Assembly (NCBI GenBank): GCA_050250795.1
Contig: JBFWNZ010000247.1
Location: forward strand, 1 to 6,114
Source of the DNA: JBFWNZ01 sp050250795
GTDB lineage: Bacteria; Pseudomonadota; Alphaproteobacteria; UBA8366
Direction: 5' to 3'
Length of the DNA: 6,114 bases
The position numbers and the translations under genes are program-made. The notes under the pieces are model-generated. The model ran no database searches. It was not told the DNA's origin and was given only the letters and a program-made list of their open reading frames with translations. Positions within the stretch are counted from its first letter, which is position 1, and every line of letters starts with the position of its first letter. Below are positions 1 to 5,766 of the stretch, in pieces.

Positions 1-236
1 AAATGCACGATCGGCCAGTCCTGCCCCTTCTCCAGCGGCCCCCAGGCCGAGGAGACCGAGGACTGCATGATGTCGGTCTCGTCGGCCAGCAGCCGCGCGC
101 GCGCCTTGGGCGCCTCACCCATCACCGTGAGTTCCGGCTCCAGCCCTTCCGCCTTCAGCAGGCCGGCGGCGTCGGTGAGGATGAGCGGGCTGTAGAAGGC
201 CGAGAACCGGCCGAAGGTGATGCGGATCTTCGCCAT
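1..236 (-). CDS. NMT1/THI5-like substrate-binding family protein, N-terminal part (cut by window edge)
   Basis: The first 78 residues of a protein whose remainder lies left of the window. It begins MAKIRITFGRFSAFYSPL and aligns without a gap to the start of the next gene upstream (285-1169), with 46 of 78 residues identical by my hand count. The two are therefore paralogs from a tandem duplication. The family (NMT1/THI5-like, periplasmic-binding-protein type II fold) usually binds small molecules for ABC importers or, in THI5 itself, makes a thiamine pyrimidine precursor. The start ATG at 234-236 is preceded by a strong GGAGGAG ribosome binding site 11 nt upstream. No signal peptide is visible: the chain goes straight into the first beta strand. 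It lies 48 nt behind the 285-1169 gene and is probably co-transcribed with it. The ligand cannot be predicted. Family call fairly sure; transport role unsure. Confidence 0.85.
   Translation of the reverse strand, partial: MAKIRITFGRFSAFYSPLILTDAAGLLKAEGLEPELTVMGEAPKARARLLADETDIMQSSVSSAWGPLEKGQDWPIVH
184..210. repeat. 27-bp direct repeat, copy 1 (copy 2 at 1117-1143)
   Basis: A perfectly identical 27-bp block occurs here and at 1117-1143. Both copies encode the same residues (FSAFYSPL region) near the start of the two NMT1/THI5-like paralogs. This is a trace of gene duplication and strong local conservation, not a mobile-element repeat. It could serve as a short substrate for recombination that would fuse the two genes and delete 933 bp. 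Confidence 0.8.
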
Positions 237-247
237 TTGGGCTGTTT

Positions 248-254
248 CTCCTCC
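248..254 (-). promoter_or_regulatory. Shine-Dalgarno sequence for the 1-236 gene
   Basis: On the minus strand the sequence reads GGAGGAG, followed by 11 nt and the ATG at 234-236. It is a near-perfect match to the anti-Shine-Dalgarno sequence and fixes the start of this leftmost gene. It sits in the 48-nt gap after the stop codon at 285-287. No terminator is visible in that gap, which supports read-through from the gene before it. Confidence 0.75.
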
Positions 255-284
255 CGGGTGTCGGTCGCCGAATCGCTCGGCGGA

Positions 285-1169
285 TCAGTCGATGGATGGC
301 GGCGGGGCGATGACAAGGTCGAAATCGTGCCGCCGCGTGATCAGGCCGGCCTGCAGGAACACATCCAGCGCGACCTCGTAGCCTTCGCGGTCGATGGCGA
401 CGGACGGGTTCCAGTTGCCGAGCTTCTGATAGGTGGCGACGGTCGCCGTCAGCACGGCCGGGTCGATATCCTTGAAGAAGTCGCGCTCGACCCGCGCGAT
501 CTCGGCGGCCGGCGTCTCGTTGACATAGCGCCGCGCGCGGGTATAGGCGCGGGCGAAGGCATGCGCCATCTCGCCGGTCAGCCAGGCGCGGGTCGCGGCA
601 AGGCTGGAAAAGGCGACTTTGCCGATCAGCGGCCCGACCTGGGCCACGATATGGCCGACGCCGTCCCTCTCCATCTGCTGCGGTCCAGGACCCTGCAGAT
701 GGACATAGTCGCCGATGCCGTCGCGGAACGCCTTCAGCATGTCCGGACCCGCGTCCACGGCATCGATCTCGGCATAGTCGACGCCCGCCTTCTCGCAGGC
801 ATATTTGAACATCGCCAGCGGCTGGCCGCCATGGTCTACCAGGACTTTCCGGCCCTTCAGGCGGTCCCACCCGAAATCGGGCTCCGGCTTGCGGCTCGCG
901 ATGAAGAAGCCGTCGCGCTCGTTCACCTGGGCGAAATGCACGATGTCGGAGACCTCGCCCTTCTCCAGCGGCAGCCAGCTTGTGTAGACGGCCGACTGGA
1001 TGAGGTCGAGCGCACCCGATTCGAGCAGGCCGCGCGGGGATTGTCCCGGCCCGGCGATGGAAAATTCCGGCTCCAGCCCTTCTGCCTGCAGGAAGCCGGC
1101 AGCCCCGGTCAGGATCAGCGGGCTGTAGAAGGCCGAGAACCGGGTGAACATGATCCGTATCTTGGCCAC
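285..1169 (-). CDS. NMT1/THI5-like substrate-binding family protein without signal peptide
   Basis: A complete 294-residue protein, starting at GTG 1167-1169 and ending at TGA 285-287. The GTG start is chosen because AAGGAG lies 9 nt upstream and because the resulting N-terminus (MAKIRIMFTRF) matches that of the neighbouring paralog. Family features are an N-terminal strand then SPLIL (16-20), a central stretch RKVLVDHGGQPLAMFKYAC (107-125) typical of type II binding folds, and GDYVHLQGPGPQQME (153-167), a likely hinge or ligand-facing loop. Binding proteins of ABC importers normally carry an export signal; none is present here, so a cytoplasmic location is inferred. The CCCFC cysteine motif of yeast THI5 is also absent, so pyrimidine synthesis is unlikely. 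The gene sits 25 nt behind the flavin oxidoreductase gene and 48 nt before its paralog, in an apparent operon. No permease or ATPase gene is visible, though these could lie left of the window. Ligand unknown. Confidence 0.88.
   Translation of the reverse strand: MAKIRIMFTRFSAFYSPLILTGAAGFLQAEGLEPEFSIAGPGQSPRGLLESGALDLIQSAVYTSWLPLEKGEVSDIVHFAQVNERDGFFIASRKPEPDFGWDRLKGRKVLVDHGGQPLAMFKYACEKAGVDYAEIDAVDAGPDMLKAFRDGIGDYVHLQGPGPQQMERDGVGHIVAQVGPLIGKVAFSSLAATRAWLTGEMAHAFARAYTRARRYVNETPAAEIARVERDFFKDIDPAVLTATVATYQKLGNWNPSVAIDREGYEVALDVFLQAGLITRRHDFDLVIAPPPSID
1117..1143. repeat. 27-bp direct repeat, copy 2 (copy 1 at 184-210)
   Basis: The second copy of the block described at 184-210, in the same orientation and coding frame, near the start of the 285-1169 gene. 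Similarity continues on both sides at lower identity. Confidence 0.8.
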
Positions 1170-1178
1170 CGGCCGGTG

Positions 1179-1184
1179 CTCCTT
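1179..1184 (-). promoter_or_regulatory. Shine-Dalgarno sequence deciding the GTG start at 1169
   Basis: AAGGAG on the minus strand, 9 nt before the GTG at 1167-1169. It lies inside the 25-nt gap behind the oxidoreductase stop codon (1195-1197). It supports GTG initiation rather than an internal ATG, and it supports translation from a shared mRNA. Confidence 0.7.
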
Positions 1185-1194
1185 CTTCCGGATG

Positions 1195-2328
1195 TCAGTC
1201 CGCCGCCGCTTTTTCGCGGTAGGGCTTCAGGAAATCGCCCTTCTGCATGGCAGGGTGCGCGCGCTCGTATTGTGGCGGGTAGTACACCGCCTCGTCCTCG
1301 CCCAGCATATGTGCCGCCAGCCACGGCCAGCGCGGATTGAACAGGATGCCGCGCGCCATGCCGATGAAGTCGGCCTTGCCGGTAGCCAGGATTTCCTCGG
1401 CGTGGAACGGATCGGTGATGAGGCCGATGGCGGTGGTCGGAATCCCGACCTCGCGCCGGATCGCCTCGGCGAAGGGCACCTGATAGCCGGGTACGACGGT
1501 GATCTTCTGCTCCGGCGCAAGCCCGCCCGAAGACGCCGTGATGTAATCGCAGCCGAGGTCCTTGAGCCTCGCCGAATAGGCGATGGACTGCTCCAGGTCC
1601 CAGCCGCCGGGAATCCAGTCGGTCGCCGAGATGCGGACGCCCAGGACCCGGTCCTCGGGCCAGACTTCGCGGACCGCGGCGAACACTTCCAGCGGAAAGC
1701 GCATCCGTCCCTCGGCATCGCCGCCATAGGCGTCGTCGCGCTTGTTGGACAAGGGCGACAGGAACTGGTGCAGCAGATAGCCATGGGCGCTGTGAATCTC
1801 CAGAACCTCGTAACCCAGGCGCTCGGCGCGCTTCGCCGCATCGACATAGTTCTGCTTGAGCCGGGCCAGGTCTTCGAGGCTCAGCGGCTCGGGAATGTCG
1901 GTTTTGCCCGGATAGGGGATGGGCGAGGGGGCCACCACCTTCCAGCCGCCTGTCTCGGGCGTCATCTCGCGCAGCTTCTCCCAGGGCGCGGAGACCGAGC
2001 CCTTGCGCCCGGCATGCTGCAACTGGATGCCCAGCTTGGCGCGCGAATTGGCGCGGCAGAACGCCATGACGCGGGCGAAGGATTCCTCGTTCTCGTCCGA
2101 CCACAGGCCCAGGCAATGGTCCGTCACCACGCCGCGCGGCTCGACGCCGGTCGCCTCGGTAAACACCAGCCCAGCGCCCGACAGCGCCAGATTGCCGAAA
2201 TGCACCATGTGCCAGTCGCCGGCATTGCCGCGGTTGTCGGCGGAGAACTGCACCATGGGCGAGACCATGATACGGTTGTCGAAGGTCACCCCGCGCAGGG
2301 TGAAGGGCGAGAACAACTGTGTCTTCAT
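1195..2328 (-). CDS. Old Yellow Enzyme family NADH:flavin oxidoreductase (YqjM/XenA type)
   Basis: A complete 377-residue TIM-barrel flavoenzyme. This family uses FMN and NAD(P)H to reduce activated C=C bonds (enones, maleimides) and sometimes nitro compounds, in the cytoplasm. Visible landmarks are the N-terminal FMN loop SPMVQFSA (23-30), IQLQHAGRKG (101-110) with the FMN-contacting Gln102, the substrate-binding pair His179 and His182 with Tyr184 in EIHSAHGYLLHQFLSPLSN (177-195), Arg232 in VRISATDW (231-238), the phosphate-binding MARGILFNPRWPW (324-336), and QYERAH (353-358), where YqjM-type enzymes use an arginine reaching into the neighbouring subunit. Length and order fit the YqjM/XenA class well. 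Oddity: the cysteine and tyrosine that YqjM has in the FMN loop are Val26 and Phe28 here. The ATG at 2326-2328 has only a weak purine-rich GAGAGAG stretch upstream. It is the first gene of the leftward run. Physiological substrate unknown. Confidence 0.95.
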   Translation of the reverse strand: MKTQLFSPFTLRGVTFDNRIMVSPMVQFSADNRGNAGDWHMVHFGNLALSGAGLVFTEATGVEPRGVVTDHCLGLWSDENEESFARVMAFCRANSRAKLGIQLQHAGRKGSVSAPWEKLREMTPETGGWKVVAPSPIPYPGKTDIPEPLSLEDLARLKQNYVDAAKRAERLGYEVLEIHSAHGYLLHQFLSPLSNKRDDAYGGDAEGRMRFPLEVFAAVREVWPEDRVLGVRISATDWIPGGWDLEQSIAYSARLKDLGCDYITASSGGLAPEQKITVVPGYQVPFAEAIRREVGIPTTAIGLITDPFHAEEILATGKADFIGMARGILFNPRWPWLAAHMLGEDEAVYYPPQYERAHPAMQKGDFLKPYREKAAAD

Positions 2329-2384
2329 GACTCTCTCACATGGCGTTCGGCGACAATGCTTCGTTGGTGCAAAGGGCGGCGATC
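2329..2384. promoter_or_regulatory. Short divergent intergenic region (probable site of regulatory signals for both arms)
   Basis: These 56 bp separate the start of the oxidoreductase gene (leftward) from the chosen start of the methyltransferase gene (rightward). Divergent starts this close imply that at least one promoter lies here or extends into the opposite gene. I could not find a convincing -35/-10 pair on either strand. An imperfect inverted repeat (CAATG...CGTTG, 2355-2367) is too weak to call an operator. The region also holds the probable methyltransferase ribosome binding site AAAGGG (2371-2376). Regulatory function is inferred from layout only. Confidence 0.35.
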
Positions 2385-3041
2385 ATGCGTAGTGCGCGGC
2401 CGGGGTGTCAATCGCAGGACCGTCCGCGTACGACACCGCTCCGCCGCGAATATACGCGGTTGGCGGGGGAATACGAGCGGCGCTGGTCCCGCTATCTGCG
2501 GGCCAGCACGGCCGCCACGCTGGAACGGCTGCCCGTCCGGCCCGGCCAGCGGGTGCTGGATGTGGGGTGCGGCACCGGCTTTCTCATCGACCGGTTGCTC
2601 GCGCGCTGCCCCGAGGCGGAACCGGTCGGGCTGGACCTGACGCCCGCCATGCTGGATCGGGCGGCGGACCGTCTCGGCGGACGGGCACGTCTGCTGTGCG
2701 GGTCGGGCGACGCTCTGCCGCTTCCGGACCGCAGCATCGACGCGCTGGTTTCGGCCAACGTGTTTCATTTCTTCGACCGTCCCGGCACGGCGCTGGCGGA
2801 GATGCGCCGGGTGTTGCGGCCCGGCGGCAGGATCGTCATAACCGACTGGTGCGACGACTACATCGCGTGCCGGGTCATGGACCGGACCCTGCGGTTGCTC
2901 GGGCGGCCGCATGGCGCCGTCTGGGGGAGCCGGGACTGCGCGGTCGCCCTGGAGCAGTCCGGCTTCCATGCCGTCCGGGTCGAGCGGTTCCGGATCGGCT
3001 GGCTCTGGGGAATGATGACGGCCTCTGCATGGAGCGCATGA
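2385..3041 (+). CDS. Class I SAM-dependent methyltransferase (Methyltransf_11 type)
   Basis: About 218 residues. The glycine-rich SAM-binding motif I is VLDVGCGTGF (57-66). Asp84 in GLDL ends strand two and should contact the SAM ribose. GSGDALPLPD (106-115) is the adenine-contacting segment, ANVFHFFDRPG (124-134) is the post-motif region, and LRPGGRIVITDW (144-155) is motif III. After this comes WCDDYIACR (155-163), and near the end GWLWGMMTA (205-213), both familiar from a small-molecule methyltransferase subgroup. The acceptor (N, O, S, carbon or arsenic) cannot be told. Start choice: an in-frame ATG exists at 2340, but that would begin 12 nt from the divergent gene and lacks a ribosome binding site; ATG 2385 has AAAGGG 8 nt upstream. 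The stop TGA (3039-3041) lies 91 nt before the molybdoenzyme gene on the same strand, so co-transcription is possible. Family call sure; start less so. Confidence 0.9.
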   Translation: MRSARPGCQSQDRPRTTPLRREYTRLAGEYERRWSRYLRASTAATLERLPVRPGQRVLDVGCGTGFLIDRLLARCPEAEPVGLDLTPAMLDRAADRLGGRARLLCGSGDALPLPDRSIDALVSANVFHFFDRPGTALAEMRRVLRPGGRIVITDWCDDYIACRVMDRTLRLLGRPHGAVWGSRDCAVALEQSGFHAVRVERFRIGWLWGMMTASAWSA

Positions 3042-3082
3042 GTGCATCCCTTGCCATGCGAGGGGTCGGGGCTCATCATGCT

Positions 3083-3097
3083 GCGGCGGAATGCCGC
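3083..3097 (+). other. Small hairpin in the methyltransferase-molybdoenzyme gap
   Basis: GCGGC (3083-3087), a 5-nt loop and GCCGC (3093-3097) form a 5-bp GC stem. No T-run follows, so it is not a rho-independent terminator. It could be a minor mRNA structure between two co-transcribed genes, or chance in GC-rich DNA. Nothing else is clear in the 91-nt gap besides the ribosome binding site at 3117-3122. Confidence 0.25.
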
Positions 3098-3116
3098 GTA
3101 CAGCCAAGCATCTTGC

Positions 3117-3122
3117 GAGGGA
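3117..3122 (+). promoter_or_regulatory. Shine-Dalgarno sequence for the molybdopterin oxidoreductase
   Basis: GAGGGA with a 10-nt spacer to the ATG at 3133. It favours this start over the in-frame ATG at 3091, which has no comparable purine run at the right distance. The shorter protein also places the first Fe-S cysteine at residue 11, as expected for family members without an export leader. Confidence 0.5.
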
Positions 3123-3132
3123 ACGACCCAGA

Positions 3133-5271
3133 ATGGGCGATATAAAGCGCGTCTTCACCTCCTGCGCCCACGATTGCGGCGGCAAATGCCCGCTGGAAGC
3201 GCATGTCGAGGATGGAAGGGTGATCCGGATGGCGCCGCGGCGCGAATGGCTGGAGCGCACCCAGAGCCCGGCCTGCAAGCGCGGCCTCAACTACACTGAT
3301 CGGCTCTACGATCCCAACCGCCTCAAGACGCCGCTGATCCGCGACGGCGAGCGCGGCTCGGGCCGGTTCCGCGAGGCCGGCTGGGACGAGGCGCTGACCC
3401 ATGTCGCCAACGGCTTCCAGGACATCATCGCGCGCCGCGGCAACGAGGGGCTGACCAGCCTGTCGCGCACCGGCGCGTTCAGCGCGCTGCTGAACGACGC
3501 GGCGCCGATGGGCGCGCGCTTCATGGACGCGCTGGGCGGCTATACCGAGATGGTCGGCGGCTATTCGTTGGACGGCGCGCGGGTCGCCTCATCGGCGATG
3601 TACGGCACGGTCACCACCGACCACAGCCGCGACGACATGCTGCATACGCGCTTCATCATCCTGTGGGGCCTGGACCCGATCAACACGCGCCACGGCTCGT
3701 CCACGCCGGTGTTCGTGCGCCAGGCGCTGGCCAAGGGCATTCCGGTTGTCGCCATCGACCCGGTCAAGACGGCGACGGCCAAGGTCGCGACGCGCTGGAT
3801 CGCGCCGCGGCCCGGCACCGACACCGCGGTGCTGGTGGCGATGGCGCATGTGCTGATCGACGAAGGGCTGGTCGATCAGGGCTTCCTCGACCGCTTTACC
3901 CATGGCTACGACAATTTCCGCGACTATGTGACTGGCGCGTCCGACGGGGTGGCGAAGACCCCGGACTGGGCGGCGGCGATCTCGGGCGTCGAGGCCGAGA
4001 CCATCCGGTGGCTGGCGCGCAGCTACGGCACGTCCAAGCCCGCCGCGCTGATCCCCGGCTGGGGGCCGCAGCGCTCGGCCCAGGGCGAGCAGTTCACGCG
4101 GCTGTGCTCCACGCTCGCCTGCATGACCGGCAATCTGGGCGTCCATGGCGGCAACCCGGCCGGCGGCGGCTGGGGGCCGGCGCCGTCGCGCGGCTTCGCC
4201 ATCCCGCGTATCGGCAATCCGTTGCCGCACCGGGTGCGTCTGTTCCGCTGGGCCGACATGCTGATCCACGGCAAGGCCGGCGGCTATCCGGCCGACGTCA
4301 AGGGCGTGTACTGCATCGGCGGCAACCTGATCACCCAGCACGGCCATGTGGCGAAGTCGATCCAGGCGCTGATGAGCCTGGAGTTCCTGGTCGTGCAGGA
4401 CGTGTTCCCGACCCCGGTCGCGCGCTATGCCGACGTGGTGCTGCCGGCCTGCACCTTTCTGGAGCGCGAGGACATGCAGGTGCCGTGGTGCGGCCACGGC
4501 AACTTCATCGTCTATCAGCAGAAGGCCATCGAGCCGATGTGGCACACCCGCGTCGACTACGAGATCGCGGCCGAGCTGGCCGAGCGCATGGGCGCGGGCG
4601 AGGCCTTCACCGGCGGCCGCACGCCCGAGCAGTGGCTGCGCAAGTTCGCGGCCGATATCGGCATCCCCGATTTCGAGGCGTTCCGCGAGTCCGGCATCCA
4701 CCACTTCCCGGAGCTGGAGAATTTCGTTTCGCTGACCGACCATATCCATGGCGGCAAGCCCTTCGACACGCCCAGCGGCAAGATTGAGATCACCATCTCC
4801 GCCAACTGGAAGCCGGCCGACGCCTCGGTGCCGCCCTATCCGGTGCACCAGCCGATCTGGGAAGGGCCGGAAGACCCGATCATGCAGGATTTCCCCTTGC
4901 AGATGGTCACGCCGCACGACCGGCGGAACATCAACTCGACCATCATCAAGTTCGGCCAGACGCCGCCGGAGCTGCGCATCCATCCCGCCGACGCCGCGCG
5001 CCACGCGATCGTCTCCGGCGAGACGGTGGCGATGGTCAGCCCGCGCGGTCGCATCACCGCGCTGGTCGAGGTGACGGACGAGGTGCGCGAGGGCGTGGTG
5101 GCGCTGCCGCCGGGCCATTGGCACCCCAGCCAGTCGCCGGAGGAGTGGATGGCCACGACGGCCAACGCGCTGACCAGCGACCGGCCCACGCGCTGGGGCC
5201 AGTGTCCGACGCTGCATACCTGCGCCGTGCGCCTGGAGAAGCTGACGCAAGCTGTCGCGGCAGCCGAGTAG
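3133..5271 (+). CDS. DmsA-branch molybdopterin oxidoreductase, cytoplasmic, catalytic subunit
   Basis: 712 residues (726 if ATG 3091 is used). DMSO-reductase family enzymes carry a bis-pterin molybdenum cofactor and catalyse oxygen-atom transfer or related redox steps. An N-terminal [4Fe-4S] site is visible as Cys11-x3-Cys15-x3-Cys19-x28-Cys48, followed by KRG; Arg50 sits two after the last cysteine, as in DmsA, where formate dehydrogenase has lysine. GGYSLDGARVASS (142-154) aligns with the DmsA GDYSSAQI region and makes Ser145 the probable molybdenum ligand. Other DmsA-like stretches are WIAPRPGTDTAVL (222-234), DGVAKTPDWAAAISGV (271-286), GWGPQRSAQGEQ (309-320) and YADVVLPACTFLERED (432-447). 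The C-terminal pterin dinucleotide-binding domain runs from about 587 to 705. No twin-arginine leader is seen with either start, and no DmsB or DmsC gene is adjacent, so it is probably soluble and cytoplasmic. Substrate and electron donor unknown; candidates include sulfoxides, N-oxides or a hydroxylation/hydration reaction. Confidence 0.93.
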   Translation: MGDIKRVFTSCAHDCGGKCPLEAHVEDGRVIRMAPRREWLERTQSPACKRGLNYTDRLYDPNRLKTPLIRDGERGSGRFREAGWDEALTHVANGFQDIIARRGNEGLTSLSRTGAFSALLNDAAPMGARFMDALGGYTEMVGGYSLDGARVASSAMYGTVTTDHSRDDMLHTRFIILWGLDPINTRHGSSTPVFVRQALAKGIPVVAIDPVKTATAKVATRWIAPRPGTDTAVLVAMAHVLIDEGLVDQGFLDRFTHGYDNFRDYVTGASDGVAKTPDWAAAISGVEAETIRWLARSYGTSKPAALIPGWGPQRSAQGEQFTRLCSTLACMTGNLGVHGGNPAGGGWGPAPSRGFAIPRIGNPLPHRVRLFRWADMLIHGKAGGYPADVKGVYCIGGNLITQHGHVAKSIQALMSLEFLVVQDVFPTPVARYADVVLPACTFLEREDMQVPWCGHGNFIVYQQKAIEPMWHTRVDYEIAAELAERMGAGEAFTGGRTPEQWLRKFAADIGIPDFEAFRESGIHHFPELENFVSLTDHIHGGKPFDTPSGKIEITISANWKPADASVPPYPVHQPIWEGPEDPIMQDFPLQMVTPHDRRNINSTIIKFGQTPPELRIHPADAARHAIVSGETVAMVSPRGRITALVEVTDEVREGVVALPPGHWHPSQSPEEWMATTANALTSDRPTRWGQCPTLHTCAVRLEKLTQAVAAAE

Positions 5272-5360
5272 TCATTCGCGCGACGGGACTGGCGCGGGCG
5301 CTGGCGACCGCATTATCCTTGCATGAAGGGTGTGCGCCGTGGTGGCCGCCGCCGTTCGAT

Positions 5361-5367
5361 GAAGAGG
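5361..5367 (+). promoter_or_regulatory. Shine-Dalgarno sequence for the small exported protein
   Basis: GAAGAGG with a 6-nt spacer before ATG 5374. The site overlaps the alternative ATG at 5359, which argues that 5359 is not the start and that the protein begins MRGLLRSVLL. The 102-nt gap after the molybdoenzyme stop (5269-5271) shows no terminator and no clear promoter. Confidence 0.55.
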
Positions 5368-5373
5368 TTCCGT

Positions 5374-5700
5374 ATGCGAGGTCTGCTTCGTTCCGTGCTG
5401 TTGTCCTCGGGCGCGCTGGCGCTCATGGCGGGGACCGCCCTGGCGCAGACCGCGCCGGCCGCGACGCCCCCTGTCGAAGAGGCGTTCGAGCCCGGCCGGT
5501 TCCAGTTGATGGATGCCACGCCGATTCTGCCGGATGGCAAGGCCGGCAATCGGGCCACCATGATGGTCGATACCGAGTTCGGGCGCAGCTGGGTGCTGAC
5601 GCGCGAGACCGGCGGCCGGCTGATCTGGGAGCGGGTGTGGGTGAAGAAGTCGGACAATGTGCCCGACGACTCGCTGCGCCGTCCGCAACCCGTACGCTAG
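5374..5700 (+). CDS. Small secreted or periplasmic protein of unknown function
   Basis: 108 residues from ATG 5374; in-frame ATGs at 5359 and 5323 would add only arginine-rich residues. The N-terminus is a classical Sec signal peptide: MRGLLR, a hydrophobic core (about 8-20), then TALA with probable cleavage between Ala24 and Gln25. A Pro/Ala-rich linker (about 25-34) leads to a compact domain: GRFQLMDATP, then ATMMVDTEFGRSWVL, then LIWERVWVKK. The 'DT-x-x-G-R-x-W' pattern recalls small alphaproteobacterial proteins of unknown function with a short beta-sheet domain. I do not recognise a named family. It has no cysteine, no lipobox and no transmembrane segment other than the signal. It lies 102 nt behind the molybdoenzyme gene and 15 nt before a strong terminator, so it may be the last gene of that transcript. 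Gene call good; function unknown. Confidence 0.8.
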   Translation: MRGLLRSVLLSSGALALMAGTALAQTAPAATPPVEEAFEPGRFQLMDATPILPDGKAGNRATMMVDTEFGRSWVLTRETGGRLIWERVWVKKSDNVPDDSLRRPQPVR

Positions 5701-5715
5701 ACGCGAAAACGCGAA

Positions 5716-5746
5716 GGGCGGCCCCGATGCAGGGGCCGCCCTTTTT
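5716..5746 (+). terminator. Rho-independent terminator
   Basis: A perfect 10-bp GC-rich stem (GGGCGGCCCC at 5716-5725, GGGGCCGCCC at 5732-5741) with a 6-nt loop is followed directly by five T residues (5742-5746). It begins 15 nt after the stop codon of the small exported protein, so it ends the rightward transcript. The minus-strand copy would have only a short T-run (TT, 5714-5715) after the stem, so it should be much weaker for the convergent gene. A mini-repeat CGCG-AAAA-CGCG lies just before it (5702-5713). Confidence 0.95.
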
Positions 5747-5766
5747 GCTGCCCGCAGCGTCGCCGG

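Noticed and set aside
3..1340. A 445-codon open frame on the plus strand
   Set aside because: It is antisense to two recognisable NMT1/THI5-like genes, and its translation is Arg/Gly/Asp-rich without any family motif. Long opposite-strand frames are common in GC-rich coding DNA.
2340..2384. Extension of the methyltransferase to the in-frame ATG at 2340
   Set aside because: It has no ribosome binding site, would leave only about 11 bp between divergent starts, and adds residues without family similarity. ATG 2385 with AAAGGG upstream is preferred.
1144..2640. A 498-codon open frame on the plus strand
   Set aside because: It runs opposite the oxidoreductase gene and then out of frame through the methyltransferase gene. 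No motif is recognisable.
3091..3132. Extension of the molybdoenzyme to the ATG at 3091
   Set aside because: The extra 14 residues (MPRTAKHLARERPR) are not a Tat or Sec leader, and the purine run upstream is weak. The 3133 start has GAGGGA at a workable distance.
3589..5250. A 553-codon open frame on the minus strand
   Set aside because: It is fully antisense to the well-supported molybdopterin oxidoreductase, has a low-complexity Arg/Gly/His-rich translation and no domain signature.
5272..5373. Possible promoter before the small exported protein (CATTAT near 5311)
   Set aside because: No convincing -35 element lies about 17 bp upstream, and such hexamers occur by chance.
5702..5713. CGCG-AAAA-CGCG mini-palindrome as a separate regulatory site
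   Set aside because: A 4-bp stem is too short to assign a role; it sits immediately before the terminator and may be incidental.
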